NCBI RefSeq assembly: GCF_000260135.1
Contig: NZ_JH651384.1
Coordinates: forward strand, 1,305,693-1,369,692
Length of the DNA: 64,000 bases
Direction of reading: 5' to 3'
Source: Thiothrix nivea DSM 5205
Lineage (GTDB): Bacteria; Pseudomonadota; Gammaproteobacteria; Thiotrichales; Thiotrichaceae
How positions within the stretch are numbered: position 1 is the stretch's first letter; each line of letters opens with the position of its first letter. Shown piece after piece: positions 11,087 through 20,689 of this stretch. The notes under the pieces are model-generated. The model did not search any database. It was not told where the DNA came from and saw only the letters and a list, made by a program, of their open reading frames with translations. A program made the translations under genes and the position numbers.

Positions 11087-12058
11087 TTAAAGCCCTTGTG
11101 ATTGTGACTGCTGTTGTTCATCCCGGTCAGGGTGGAACCATGTTTTGGCAATTTCGGCATGTAACAAGCCCAATTCACCCTGCAAATAATCCATCACGGT
11201 ATGTACCTGCCCTTCCGGCAACAGGCTGGAAATATCCTGTTCCTTGAGGTAATCAACCAGACGCTGCTGCATGACCAACGGTATTTCCGGGTCAGGCAAT
11301 TGCCGCAGATAGTGCCCGGTAGCGGTCAGTGTGTAAAACAGGGAACGCGGGAAATCCCCATCCATCATCAGGAATGGCAACACATCACTGCCTTTGACGC
11401 GGGAGCGTACCCGTTGCTGGTACATCTGTCGCGCGCTCAATGCCTGCAACAAGTTTGTCCACAGAATGCCTTCGTACTTGCGCAGGTTGTCGCTACGGCC
11501 TTTCGATAACAACAGGGAGGTCATTTCCAGTATCCGGCTGGTCATGTCCGCACGTTCCAGGTACTTGCCCACCTGCATGAAACGGAAAGTGTGGTCGCGG
11601 CTCATATGGCCGTCGATAATGCCGCGCATGGTCTGACACTGCTTAAGCAACATCCGCAGCAAGTTTTGCCGCGCATGGCGATTGGTCAGGGAAGCCATGG
11701 AATTATTCATGTTGATGTGGGTCTGGTTAACCTGTTCCCAGGTCGCATCCGGCAGCAAATCCAGTGAGGTGCGCACGTTTTCACGTACATACCAGAAAGT
11801 GCTGGCCAATGAACCAGGATTATCCCGGTCAGCGATCAGGAAGTTCATTACGTTGGCTTCCGTGGCCCGGTCGTATTTCTCGAAAAACAACTTATCTGCA
11901 TTGAACAGGCTGATCAGTGTATACCAGTTGATTTCCATCTCGCCCGGCAAATCCAGCAACAACAGGGAGTGGACATTGGCCAGACGCGCCACGTTTTCGG
12001 TGCGTTCCAGATAGCGCGACATCCAGTAAACGCGCTCGGCTACACTTGACAGCATCAT
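11087..12058 (-). CDS. Alpha-E domain protein
   Basis: A 323-residue mostly helical protein of the alpha-E (DUF403) family, recognised from the start MLSSVAERVYWMSRYLERTENVARL and the later YLERADMTSRILEMTS repeat of the same pattern. No catalytic residues are known to me. It overlaps the upstream ATP-grasp gene by 4 bases and abuts the transglutaminase gene, so expression is coupled. The family nearly always accompanies circularly permuted ATP-grasp genes, suggesting it is a partner or scaffold of that ligase. Confidence 0.92.
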   Translation of the reverse strand: MMLSSVAERVYWMSRYLERTENVARLANVHSLLLLDLPGEMEINWYTLISLFNADKLFFEKYDRATEANVMNFLIADRDNPGSLASTFWYVRENVRTSLDLLPDATWEQVNQTHINMNNSMASLTNRHARQNLLRMLLKQCQTMRGIIDGHMSRDHTFRFMQVGKYLERADMTSRILEMTSLLLSKGRSDNLRKYEGILWTNLLQALSARQMYQQRVRSRVKGSDVLPFLMMDGDFPRSLFYTLTATGHYLRQLPDPEIPLVMQQRLVDYLKEQDISSLLPEGQVHTVMDYLQGELGLLHAEIAKTWFHPDRDEQQQSQSQGL

Positions 12059-13533
12059 GCTTCGTCCTCCTCTTCCACTTCCTGCACGGTTCCTTCGTCC
12101 ACAATCCAGGTATCTTTACTGCCTCCACCCTGGGAGGAGTTGACCACCAGTGAACCTTCCACCAATGCGACGCGGGTGAGGCCACCGGGGGTGACGTAAA
12201 TATCCTTGCCACTGAGGATGAACGGACGCAGGTCAAGGTGACGCGGCGCAATGCCGCCCTTGTCAGTATGGGTTGGTGTCACCGACAGGCTCAAAGTCGG
12301 CTGGGCGATGTAGTTATTGGGGTTTTCCTGGATCAGGGAGCGGAACTCCTCAATCTTTTCCGGGGTGGAATGCGGGCCGACCAGCATCCCGTAGCCGCCG
12401 GATTCGTTGGCCGGTTTCACCACCAGTTCGGCCAGGTGTTCCAGCACGTATTCGCGCTCTTCGGGGCGGCGGCACACCCAAGTAGGCACGTTCGGCAAGC
12501 TGGGTTCCTCACCAAGGTAATAGCGGATCATGTCAGGCACGTAAGCGTAAATTACCTTGTCGTCCGCTACCCCGCAACCGGGCGCATTGGCAATAGCAAC
12601 CTTGCCCTGTTTCCACGAACGCATGATACCGGGCACACCGAGGATGGAGTCTGCGCGGAACACTTCCGGGTCAATGAAATCGTCGTCGATACGGCGGTAG
12701 ATCACATCCACCCGCTCCAGTCCGTGGATGGTTTTCATGTAGACGTAATCATCCTTGCCCACGATCAGGTCAGCACCTTCCAGCAACACCAGACCAGCCT
12801 GCTGAGCCAGGAATGCGTGCTCGAAATAGGCCGAGTTATAAATGCCGGGGGTCATCAGCGCAATGGTGGGCTTGTCCAGATCAGGGCGCAGGGATGCCAG
12901 CATTTCATACAGATGGGCGGGGTAATCACGCACCGGGCGGATCGGCAGGGTGTTGAAAATTTCCGGCAATACCCGTTTGGTAATGTTGCGGTTTTCCAGC
13001 ATGTAGGCCACGCCGGAAGGAACGCGCAGATTGTCTTCCAGCACGTACATGACGCCATCACTGTGACGCACCAGATCGGAACCGCAAATATTCGCCCACA
13101 CGCCGTGCGGGGGGGTGATGCCGAGACAGGCTTCGCGGTAACCTTTGGATTGCATTACCACCTCTTCCGGAACAACCCCATCCTTGATAGCTTTACCACC
13201 GTTGTAAACGTCCTGGATGAACATATTAAGTGCGCGGATGCGTTGCTTCAGCCCCATTTCGGTGCGATCCCATTCTGAGCCTGGAATCACGCGCGGAATG
13301 ATGTCAAACGGCCATGCCCGGTCGATATTGCCCGCGTCGCTGTAGACGGTGAAGGTAATCCCCATTTCGCGGATCACGGCCTCCGATTCCTGTACGCATT
13401 GGTTAAAGTATTCCGGGGTAAGATGTCTAAGGTAATCAACCAGTTTGTAACTGGCCTTACGCGGTTGATGCTGGGCTACGATCAACTCATCGTAGAAAGC
13501 CCCAGGGTTGTAGTCATTCCATTCTTGTTTCAT
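12055..13533 (-). CDS. Circularly permuted ATP-grasp type 2 protein
   Basis: A 492-residue protein of the circularly permuted ATP-grasp (DUF404/DUF407) family, predicted to use ATP to form a carboxylate-amine bond, probably peptide-like. Supporting stretches are ICGSDLVRHSDGVMYVLEDNLRVPSGVAYMLENR and VVKPANESGGYGMLVG, which look like nucleotide- and metal-binding loops. ATG at 13533 starts MKQEWNDYNPGAFYDE, typical of the family; the frame is open to 13578 with less convincing residues. It is the first gene of the three-gene operon. Confidence 0.92.
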   Translation of the reverse strand: MKQEWNDYNPGAFYDELIVAQHQPRKASYKLVDYLRHLTPEYFNQCVQESEAVIREMGITFTVYSDAGNIDRAWPFDIIPRVIPGSEWDRTEMGLKQRIRALNMFIQDVYNGGKAIKDGVVPEEVVMQSKGYREACLGITPPHGVWANICGSDLVRHSDGVMYVLEDNLRVPSGVAYMLENRNITKRVLPEIFNTLPIRPVRDYPAHLYEMLASLRPDLDKPTIALMTPGIYNSAYFEHAFLAQQAGLVLLEGADLIVGKDDYVYMKTIHGLERVDVIYRRIDDDFIDPEVFRADSILGVPGIMRSWKQGKVAIANAPGCGVADDKVIYAYVPDMIRYYLGEEPSLPNVPTWVCRRPEEREYVLEHLAELVVKPANESGGYGMLVGPHSTPEKIEEFRSLIQENPNNYIAQPTLSLSVTPTHTDKGGIAPRHLDLRPFILSGKDIYVTPGGLTRVALVEGSLVVNSSQGGGSKDTWIVDEGTVQEVEEEDEA

Positions 13534-13708
13534 ATTTATATCCAGGCGTTCAGGACATTGAACAACAACACCAACCAATGGCGTTGCTTATTATAAGTGC
13601 ACTGCAATATGCGTGCCTGTAAGCCAGAGCCATAACGTTTACAATCATTTATTGTTGTTATGAATCAGGGCAAAGTGCATAACCACGGCATCTTGCAATG
13701 CAGCAATA
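13534..13708 (-). promoter_or_regulatory. Intergenic region, possible promoter for the ATP-grasp operon
   Basis: The 175-bp gap separates the ATP-grasp operon from the spoVR-linked hypothetical gene. Read on the minus strand it holds a perfect TATAAT at 13595-13590, about 60 bp before the ATP-grasp start. No good -35 hexamer lies 16-18 bp upstream, so the promoter call is weak. No gene is seen here. Confidence 0.3.
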
Positions 13709-14143
13709 TTATATCACAGTACCCGTTTTGCCAGCCTGATAAGCGGCTTTCAATGCATTTTTGAGTTCAGGATGCCCATCCAGATCCACAATGTGCATGT
13801 GTTCATGGGCAATTTGAGCCAACAGGGGATCTCCAGCAGCAGAAGCTGCCTCCCGACAGGCTTGCAAGTAGGCAGGTGAATCCAGTTTGCCATCCTCGAT
13901 AAAACGGCTGATCAACCCTGTGGAGTCAGAAAAGTGGACGGGCTGCATCTCCATGGCTTCATAAGCGTAGGAATAGGTATCCAGCCCACCTTTGCTGGCG
14001 ATGATGCGGTAAATCGCACCTTCATTACCGTTTTCCAGCAACTTTGTCAGATAGGCAACTTCCAGTTTCACCACCAGTTTGTAATGTTTGCCCTGGAAAG
14101 AAAATTCGACCGTTGCGGTGATGGTATCGCCACCCAGGTTCAT
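13709..14143 (-). CDS. Hypothetical protein next to spoVR
   Basis: A soluble protein of 144 residues (147 if GTG at 14152 is used). I do not recognise the family. It has a beta-rich N-terminal half (TITATVEFSFQGKHYKLVVKLEV), a helical middle and a His/Asp cluster IAHEHMHIVDLDGHPE that could bind metal. No signal peptide or membrane helix is present. It starts within a few bases of the spoVR stop, so it is probably the last gene of the prkA-yeaH-spoVR operon. ATG at 14143 has GGGTGG upstream. Confidence 0.75.
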   Translation of the reverse strand: MNLGGDTITATVEFSFQGKHYKLVVKLEVAYLTKLLENGNEGAIYRIIASKGGLDTYSYAYEAMEMQPVHFSDSTGLISRFIEDGKLDSPAYLQACREAASAAGDPLLAQIAHEHMHIVDLDGHPELKNALKAAYQAGKTGTVI

Positions 14144-14156
14144 TTTACCCACCCAT

Positions 14157-15692
14157 TCAGCCCTGGTATTCGCCTACCAGATGGTAGCTACGCACGGTGC
14201 GGCCATCCGGCTCTACCGAATGCAGGTGCACATCATACCCCCACAGCCGGTGGACGTGACGCAGCATTTCGTTGACATCATTGTTCAACGGGCGGCGCTC
14301 ATTCAGCATGTGCTGTAAGGTCAACGAGCGGTCACCGCGCACATTCACCTTGTAGACCTGAATATCCGGCTCCTGCTGGCTGAGGTTGTATTGCTGGGAA
14401 AGCATTTCCCGCACCCGCCGGTAACCGTCGTCATTATGGATCGCCATCACGTCGATGGTATTCTTGCGGTCATCGTCTTCCAGCGCAAAGAAACGGAAAT
14501 CACGGATCACTTTCGGTGACAGAAATTGCAGGATGAAGCTTTCATCCCGGTAATTGCGCATCACGTAATCCAGCGTCACCAGCCAGTCGGAACCGGCAAT
14601 ATCCGGGAACCAGCGTTTGTCTTCTTCATTCGGATTTTCGCAAATACGGCGGATGTCAGTCATCATCGCAAAACCCAACGCATAGGGATTGATACCGCTG
14701 TAGTACGGGCTGTCGAAACCGGGCTGCATCACCACGTTGGTGTGGGAGGTAAGGAATTCCATCATGAAACCTTCGTCCACTAACCCTTCGTCATACATTT
14801 CGTTAAGGATGGTGTAATGCCAGAAGGTCGCCCAGCCTTCGTTCATCACCTGGGTCTGGCGCTGCGGGTAGAAATACTGTGCCACCTTGCGCACGATACG
14901 GATGATTTCACGCTGCCAGGTATCCAGCGCCGGGGAATTCTTTTCGATGAAATACAGCAGGTTTTCCTGTGGCTCTTCCGGAAAGTGTCTGGCTGCGTGC
15001 TCCTCTTCGCGCTCCTTGCCACGATGCGGCAGGGTGCGCCACAAGTCATTCAGGTGTTGCTGGATGTAGCGTTCCCGCTCCTTCTGCCGCTGTTGCTCCT
15101 CCGCCGCTGAAATCGGCGCGGGGCGCTTGTAACGGTCGACCCCGTAATTCATCAGCGCGTGGCAGGAATCCAGCAGCAGCTCCACCTGCTCCACCCCGTA
15201 ACGTTCTTCGCACTGGCTGATGTATTTCTTGGCGAACATCAGGTAGTCGATGATGGCTTCAGCATCCGTCCAGGTGCGGAACAGGTAGTTGCCCTTGAAA
15301 AAGGAATTGTGCCCATAACAAGCGTGCGCAATCACCAGCGCCTGCATGGTCAGGGTATTTTCCTCCATCAGGTAGGCAATGCAGGGGTTGGAATTGATGA
15401 CGATTTCATACGCCAGCCCCATGCGCCCACGGGTGTAGTTCTGTTCGACATTGACGAAATGTTTGCCGTAAGACCAGTGATTGTAGAACACCGGCATCCC
15501 AATGGAGGCATAGGCGTCCATCATCTGGTCAGAACGGATAATCTCGATCTGGTTGGGGTAAGTGTCCAGCTTGAACTTGTCGCGGGCAATACGGGCGATT
15601 TCGCGCTCGTAGGTTTCGATAGTTTCAAACGTCCACTCCGAGTCGGTCGAGATGTAGTTTTTTTGCTTACCTGCCGTTTCCATGTTGTCCAT
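14157..15692 (-). CDS. SpoVR family protein (YcgB-like)
   Basis: A 511-residue cytosolic protein of the SpoVR/YcgB family, typified by WTFETIETYEREIARIA at the start, NHWSYGKHF, YGHNSFFKGNYLF and the MNEGWATFWHYTILN motif near the middle, whose His/Glu pattern resembles a metal site. The ATG at 15692 is preceded by GAGGAGG at good spacing and overlaps the yeaH stop by one base. SpoVR, YeaH and PrkA commonly form one stress and stationary-phase module; SpoVR was named for a spore cortex role in Bacillus, but its function in Gram-negatives is unclear. Confidence 0.95.
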   Translation of the reverse strand: MDNMETAGKQKNYISTDSEWTFETIETYEREIARIARDKFKLDTYPNQIEIIRSDQMMDAYASIGMPVFYNHWSYGKHFVNVEQNYTRGRMGLAYEIVINSNPCIAYLMEENTLTMQALVIAHACYGHNSFFKGNYLFRTWTDAEAIIDYLMFAKKYISQCEERYGVEQVELLLDSCHALMNYGVDRYKRPAPISAAEEQQRQKERERYIQQHLNDLWRTLPHRGKEREEEHAARHFPEEPQENLLYFIEKNSPALDTWQREIIRIVRKVAQYFYPQRQTQVMNEGWATFWHYTILNEMYDEGLVDEGFMMEFLTSHTNVVMQPGFDSPYYSGINPYALGFAMMTDIRRICENPNEEDKRWFPDIAGSDWLVTLDYVMRNYRDESFILQFLSPKVIRDFRFFALEDDDRKNTIDVMAIHNDDGYRRVREMLSQQYNLSQQEPDIQVYKVNVRGDRSLTLQHMLNERRPLNNDVNEMLRHVHRLWGYDVHLHSVEPDGRTVRSYHLVGEYQG

Positions 15693-16984
15693 CAACCAAC
15701 CTCCTCACCGGCATGTTTACGGAACAGCTCACGGAATACCGGGTAAATTTCAGCATTGTTACGCACCCGCTGGATGGCAAAGCGGTCAACGAAATCACGC
15801 TGCAAGTGTTCATACAGATACCACAAGCCCTGCGGGTCGCGGTCGCCAATCTCAATGTAGGTGTAATACTGCACGAATGGCAGGATGCTGCTCACCAACG
15901 CATCATGGCAGTGTTGGTTGTCTTCGTGCCAGTTATCGCCGTCGGACGCTTGCGCCACGTAGATGTTCCACTGGTTAGGTGAATAGCGTTCCTCGATGAT
16001 GTTACCCATCAGGTTGAGGGCACTGGACACTACCGTACCACCGGTTTCGCGGGCGTAGAAGAAGGTTTCCTCATCCACTTCCTGCGCCTGGGTATGGTGG
16101 CGGATGAACACCACCTCGATCTTTTCGTAGTTCTTTTTCAGGAACAGATACAACAGGAAAAAGAAGCGCTTGGCGGTATCCTTGATGTCCTGGGTCATCG
16201 AGCCAGATACATCCATCACACAAAACATGACCGCCTTGGGAGAAGGGCGCGGCATTTTGACCTTGAGGTTATATTTCAGGTCAAAGTCATCCAGCCAGGG
16301 AATGGCGTGGATTTTAACGTTCAGATGCCCCAGCTCCACTTTCAGCAGAGCGCGCTGTTCTTCCACTTCATCAGTGGTTTCGAGCAGGGATAGCGCCTCC
16401 AGTTCCGCCAGAATCTCGCGGCGGCGGCGGCGATCCTTGCCACGCAGGGCAATACGGCGGGCATGGGCGCTGCGCATGGAACGCACGATATTGATCTGCG
16501 ACGGATTGCCCACTTCGCTGACGCCTGCACGGTGGAAATCAAACGAATCCATACTCAGCAACTGGCGCTTAACCATATTGGGCAATGCCAAGTCCTCAAA
16601 CAGGTATTCAAGGAATTCCTTCTGCGAAATCTGGAAGACGAAATCATCCATGCCTTCGCCGCCACTAGAAGCATCACCAGAGCCACTGCCACCACCGCCC
16701 CCCCCACCGGGTGGGCGCTGGATACGGTCGCCTTCGACGAATTCCTTGTTGCCGGTATGCACAATCTCGCGCTTACCGCCCTGACCGTGACGGAAAACCG
16801 GCTCGGAAATGTCACGCTTGGGGATCGTGATACTCTCCCCTTGCTCCATGTCCGTGATGTTGCGGCGGCTGACAGCATCCGACACGGCGCGGCGAATCTG
16901 TTTCTGGTAACGCTTGAGGAAACGCTCCCGGTTTACCAGACTCTTGTTTTTGCTGTTCAGCCGACGGTCGACGATATAAGCCAT
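15692..16984 (-). CDS. yeaH: YeaH/YhbH family protein (DUF444, VWA-like)
   Basis: A 430-residue DUF444 protein. The N-terminus [22 protein letters not shown] is family-typical; a Gly/Ser-rich linker follows near residues 88-105, and the C-terminal half has a von Willebrand A-like core with [10 protein letters not shown], the DxSxS metal-site motif. The start at 16984 is chosen for AAAGGAG seven bases upstream; the open frame extends to 17062. It is encoded between prkA and spoVR, 10 bp after prkA, and is thought to act with the PrkA kinase in stress adaptation. Confidence 0.95.
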   Translation of the reverse strand: MAYIVDRRLNSKNKSLVNRERFLKRYQKQIRRAVSDAVSRRNITDMEQGESITIPKRDISEPVFRHGQGGKREIVHTGNKEFVEGDRIQRPPGGGGGGGSGSGDASSGGEGMDDFVFQISQKEFLEYLFEDLALPNMVKRQLLSMDSFDFHRAGVSEVGNPSQINIVRSMRSAHARRIALRGKDRRRRREILAELEALSLLETTDEVEEQRALLKVELGHLNVKIHAIPWLDDFDLKYNLKVKMPRPSPKAVMFCVMDVSGSMTQDIKDTAKRFFFLLYLFLKKNYEKIEVVFIRHHTQAQEVDEETFFYARETGGTVVSSALNLMGNIIEERYSPNQWNIYVAQASDGDNWHEDNQHCHDALVSSILPFVQYYTYIEIGDRDPQGLWYLYEHLQRDFVDRFAIQRVRNNAEIYPVFRELFRKHAGEEVG

Positions 16985-16994
16985 GGTTGCTCCT

Positions 16995-17907
16995 TTACTG
17001 CGACTTGCGTACTCGCAGATACCATTCGGCCAACAGACGCACCTGTTTCTCGGTGTAACCACGTTTCATCATACGCTCGACGAAATTGTCATGCTTGCGC
17101 TGCTCATCCATGCTGGATTTTGCGCCATAGGAAATGACCGGCAGCAAATCTTCAGTGCTGGAGAACATTTTCATCTCGATGACACGGCGTAACTTTTCGT
17201 AGCTAGTCCACGCCGGGTTACGGCCATTGTTGTTGGCACGGGCGCGCAGCACGAAGTTAACAATTTCATTACGGAAATCTTTCGGGTTACTGATGCCAGC
17301 CGGTTTTTCGATCTTTTCCAGATCGGCATTGAGCGCGGCGCGGTCAAGGAATTCACCGGTTTCAGGGTCACGGAATTCCTGATCCTGAATCCAGAAGTCG
17401 GCGTAAGTGACATAGCGGTCGAACAGGTTCTGGCCATACTCGGAATAAGACTCGAGGTAGGCAGTCTGGATCTCCTTGCCGATAAAGTCGACATAACGCG
17501 GAGCCAAGTATTCCTTGATGAAGCGGATGTAACGCGCCTGCAACTCGGCCTGATACTGCTCTTTCTCGATCTGGCGTTCCAGCACATACATCAGGTGCAC
17601 CGGGTCAGCCGCCACTTCGGTAGCATCGTAGTTGAACACCTTGGAAAGGATCTTGAAGGCAAAACGGGTGGAAAGCCCGCTCATACCCTCATCCACGCCT
17701 GCCGCATCCTGGTATTCCTGGATAGTCTTGGCCTTGGGGTCAATATCCTTCAGGTTTTCACCATCGTAAATGCGCATTTTGGAATAGAGACTGGAATTTT
17801 CCGGCTCCTTCAGACGCGACAACACGATAAACTGCGCCAGCATCTTGAGCGTATCGGGCGCACACGATGCCTGTGACAAGGAACTGTTCACCAGCAGTTT
17901 TTCATAA
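16995..17907 (-). pseudogene. prkA: prkA, 3' part (separated by the mobile island)
   Basis: The C-terminal 300 or so codons of the PrkA/YeaG serine protein kinase, ending with the family-typical [16 protein letters not shown]. The reading frame runs continuously across the TSD copy TTTCATAA at 17900-17907 into the island and has no start of its own that gives a family N-terminus. It holds the kinase-like PrkA C-terminal domain, including FRNEIVNFVLRARANNNGRNPAWTSYEKLR. Joined to the 5' part at 24709-25729 with one TSD copy removed, it gives a 641-residue protein with no frame break. As it stands it should not yield functional PrkA. Confidence 0.93.
17900..17907 (+). repeat. Target-site duplication, left copy (TTTCATAA)
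   Basis: Eight-base direct repeat at the left border of the island in prkA, identical to 24709-24716. Eight-base duplications are usual for IS1595-family insertions. Confidence 0.92.
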
Positions 17908-18959
17908 GGCTCAATATGCGTTTCAGGGTCTTATCCCAACAGCAGCGAAAGCAAGGACTGTAAGGCAGCTTGCCCCCGTTTCCTGATGTTGTGAAGAGAC
18001 TCGAAGAATGCAAGGTAACACGGTAGCTTTTCTTGTGAGATCCCCCGATGAGGTCGTAACCATGAGCGTAACAGTGACCAAAAACCTTCCATCGTATTGA
18101 CGTGGACTTCATGGAAACCGTCACCATCTTCGTCACGGGCATATTCGCCTGCGCCATGGTTGACGGTTTGTGGGCATAGCCCATTCTTCCAATCGGCTGT
18201 AAATGTTGTACTCATCGGTGTAGACCAGCGTGCCTGCTGCCACCGTTTCCACAATCAACGGCTTGATCGTCGTCTGTTTCACATTCGCCAGCATACGGAT
18301 CACGACCTCCCCGGAACGCTGGATCATGCCGAAAATGGGTGGTTTGTCCTTTTCCAGTGTCCCACGCCCCGGCGCACCTTTCAGGGCGCGGCGGCGACCT
18401 TCACGCCCAGCATCCGCGACGGCTTCGGGGTTTCCCTTGTGTCCAGCCTTGACATAAACCTCATCAAATTCAACATTCCCAAACAGGTTTACTGGCGTTT
18501 TTCTCGACACCACGCCGTAACTGTTCCGTCATCGCCTGAACATCATCCTTGTTCAACCCCAATTCGCGGGCGATTTGTTGGTTGGACAGGTTCAACGACA
18601 TCAGGTACAGGCACAACACCCACACCTTCAGCGGCTGGTGGTGGCCTTCAAACACCGTTCCCGTCAGGTCATCAAAACGCTTTTGGCAATCCTTACACTG
18701 GTAACGCTGGCGTTCCTGCTGGGTGTCATCCTTGCCTCGACGGATAGTGTCCTGTGAACCGCAGTGCGGACAAATCACCCCATTAGGCCAACGCACGGAA
18801 CGGACTTGCTCGAAACAGGCGGCATCACTGGTCAGGCTGGAAATACTGATGAGCGAGGTCATAAAGCCTCTCCTTGGCTATCGGAAATGACTAACTTTAC
18901 CGCTATCCATCACGTTTGCAATGCCGGGGAAAACAAGACCCTGAAACGCATATTGAGCC
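17908..18959 (-). mobile_element. IS1595-family element, copy A
   Basis: A 1052-bp element with perfect terminal inverted repeats beginning GGCTCAATATGCGTTTCAGG at both ends. The transposase gene runs on the minus strand. Outer flank TTTCATAA pairs with the outer flank of copy C; the inner flank (TTTTTATT) opens into an EamA-like cassette fragment. Nearly identical to copies B and C apart from homopolymer-length differences. Confidence 0.93.
17931..18862 (-). pseudogene. IS1595-family transposase, copy A, frameshifted
   Basis: The product has an N-terminal zinc ribbon (CPHCG and CKDCQKRF) and a DDE-type transposase domain (FDEVYVKAGHKG, YTDEYNIYS, NTMEGFWSLLR). The reading frame is broken at an A run (5 A here; 7 would be in frame) after the EQLRRGVEK stretch, at a C run near 18181 (3 versus 4 in copies B and C), and near 18168 (3 versus 4 bases of the run in copy C). 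The fragments together cover the complete protein of about 305 residues. No full-length product is expected without frameshifting. Confidence 0.9.
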
Positions 18960-19207
18960 TTTTTATTTTTCTTGGCTTAGGTGTGATTTCCACAGCCATA
19001 CCAACATTAGGTTTTGCAATTGTTTCAAAAAAACTACCTGCCATTATAACTTCAATGATTTCTCTATTCATTCCATTATTTTCGGCAATCTTTGCTTATC
19101 TAATACTTAAAGAAGAACTTTCTATTATATTTTTTATTGGTTGTACTTTTGTTCTTGGGGGAGTGGCTATTATTATGAATAAAAGACAAATAATAAAAAA
19201 AGTCTAA
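18960..19207 (+). pseudogene. EamA/DMT-type transporter, C-terminal cassette fragment
   Basis: AT-rich open frame entering from copy A and ending at TAA 19205-19207, inside the inverse core of an attC-like site. The peptide (LGLGVISTAIPTLGFAIVSKKLPA and LKEELSIIFFIGCTFVLGGVAIIMNKR) has the last membrane helices and the Glu-Glu-Leu pattern of an EamA drug/metabolite transporter half. The 5' part is lost at the IS1595 boundary. Base composition is far lower in GC than the chromosome, as is usual for integron cassette genes. Confidence 0.75.
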
Positions 19208-19292
19208 CAATTATGTCGACGACGGACGCGGTGACAGCCCGCGACTTCGCACAATTAACTCCCCGCCGCGCCCGTCACACATGACGTTAGCG
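19202..19292 (+). other. attC-like integron recombination site 1
   Basis: A 91-bp imperfect dyad. It starts GTCTAAC (perfect RYYYAAC inverse core), whose TAA is the stop codon of the upstream cassette gene, and ends GTTAGCG (GTTRRRY with two mismatches). The arms pair over ATGTCGACGACGG-CGCGG against the complement of CCGCG-CCGTCACACAT with an unpaired base, as in folded attC. The central part is clearly related to the second site at 21816. No integrase gene is in the window. Confidence 0.7.
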
Positions 19293-19386
19293 CGGTACAC
19301 CGGCACGCCGAATGGGCGTCCCGAAGAAACATACAGCAAGATCATGGCAACGACAAATCAATGACTTACAGGCATGTTTCTTAAGA

Positions 19387-20656
19387 GGGAACCTCTAAAA
19401 AGCCGGAGTAGCGCAGCACTTAGCTTTACCCTTCCGGTATTTTGTTAAAAAATAATCAAGCCAACCCATTTTTGGGGTGTATCAAGCCTACTTTATGCCT
19501 ATTTTCCCGCCTTCTTGCGGATTCTGGGGGGATTTCCCCTCAAATGGGCGCAACTCCGCTTTCTTTGAGCGAACAAAGCCGCCGCAGGTTGTAAACAGCC
19601 GCCTTGATGCTTAGGCCAAATTCTGCTCGCGCCAACCCAATGCTGCGGATCCGTTTCCGCCCATCGCCAACATCGCCCCAAACACATGCTCGACCCGTGC
19701 ACGTGGTTTGGCGATACGGGTATTGCGGCGTTTCTGGCATTCGGATGGCGGCTTGCCACGTTTGGCTTTGTGCTGGATGTGCAACCGCCAACCGTTTTGC
19801 TGGAGGCGTTGTTCTCGCGCCCTGTCCTCATACCCCTTGTCCGCCCACACGTCACGGCTGGTGTTAGCGGGATCAAGTACGTCTTCAAAGTGGTTGGTGT
19901 CGTGTTCTTTGGCGGTGCTGACGTGGCGTTTGCGGATCAGTTTATATTTCCGGTCGGCACTGATGCTGAGCTTGTAACCGTGGTGGCTTTTGCCATGCTT
20001 CTTTGTCCAACTGGCTTCGGTGTCTTTCTGGCGGCGTTGCGCGTCCGTCCACTCCGGTGGTGTTTCACCCTGTACCAGCTTTTCTTTCTCCGCTTTTGCG
20101 GAAATGTTGCCGGGGAGCCTCCACCAGCGTGGCGTCAACGATTTGCCCGCCACGGGCAATGAACCCGTGTTGCTGCAACTGACGCTGCACGGCATCAAAT
20201 AAGGCATCAGCACCTCCTGCCGCGCTGATCCGTTCACGGAAGACCCACAGGGTGTTGGCATCCGGGATGCTGCTGGAATGCCGCAGACCGCAGAAGCGCT
20301 GGAAGGACAGCCGGTCAAGCAGTTGGTATTCCAGCGCTTCGTCCGACAGGTTATACAGATGCTGCAGTACCAACACCCGCACCATCAGTTCGGTCGGGTA
20401 GGGCGGACGGCCTCCCTGTTTTCGGTTGGGGCGCGGGGCAATCCGGTCGATTTCAGCAGCCAGATCGGAAAATTTGACGTGTTTTTCCAGCGTGGACAAC
20501 AGGTCCCCCTTACGGTCGAGTTTCTGTTCCCGCTCTTCAGCGGCAAATAGACTGGTTTTGATGGCGCTTTCTTACTCATCGTGATCGGGGCTGTTTGTCG
20601 GTCAAGTGGCTATTTTCGCATAGTCGGCGCGGGAACGGGGGTTTTTAGAGGTTCCC
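19387..20656 (-). mobile_element. IS5-family element
   Basis: A 1270-bp element with 15-bp terminal inverted repeats GGGAACCTCTAAAAA and a 4-bp direct repeat AAGA on both sides (19383-19386 and 20657-20660). It is inserted in the leader of the truncated cassette gene that follows attC site 1. The transposase is on the minus strand. Confidence 0.9.
19540..20579 (-). pseudogene. IS5-family transposase, frameshifted
   Basis: The DDE transposase is recognisable from an N-terminal DUF772-type part (GGRPPYPTELMVRVLVLQHLYNLSDEALEYQLLDRLSFQRFCGL), a first catalytic Asp in GGQIVDATLVEAPRQ, KKHGKSHHGYKLSISAD, and a C-terminal RIAKPRARVEHVFGAM containing the Glu. At least three frame breaks split it, near 20555, 20105 and 19650; the last two lie next to short purine runs. 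The C-terminal GLARAEFGLSIKAAVYNLRRL is in a third frame. Probably inactive as sequenced. Confidence 0.85.
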
Positions 20657-20664
20657 AAGAGAAT

Positions 20665-20689
20665 ATGAACCAAGTAGAAAATAAATTAA
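20665..20689 (+). pseudogene. Truncated start of an unknown cassette gene
   Basis: Eight codons (MNQVENKL) follow AAGAGA at ribosome-binding distance and are cut by IS1595 copy B. This would be the gene of the cassette that begins after attC site 1; its leader holds the IS5 insertion. Too short to identify. Confidence 0.4.
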
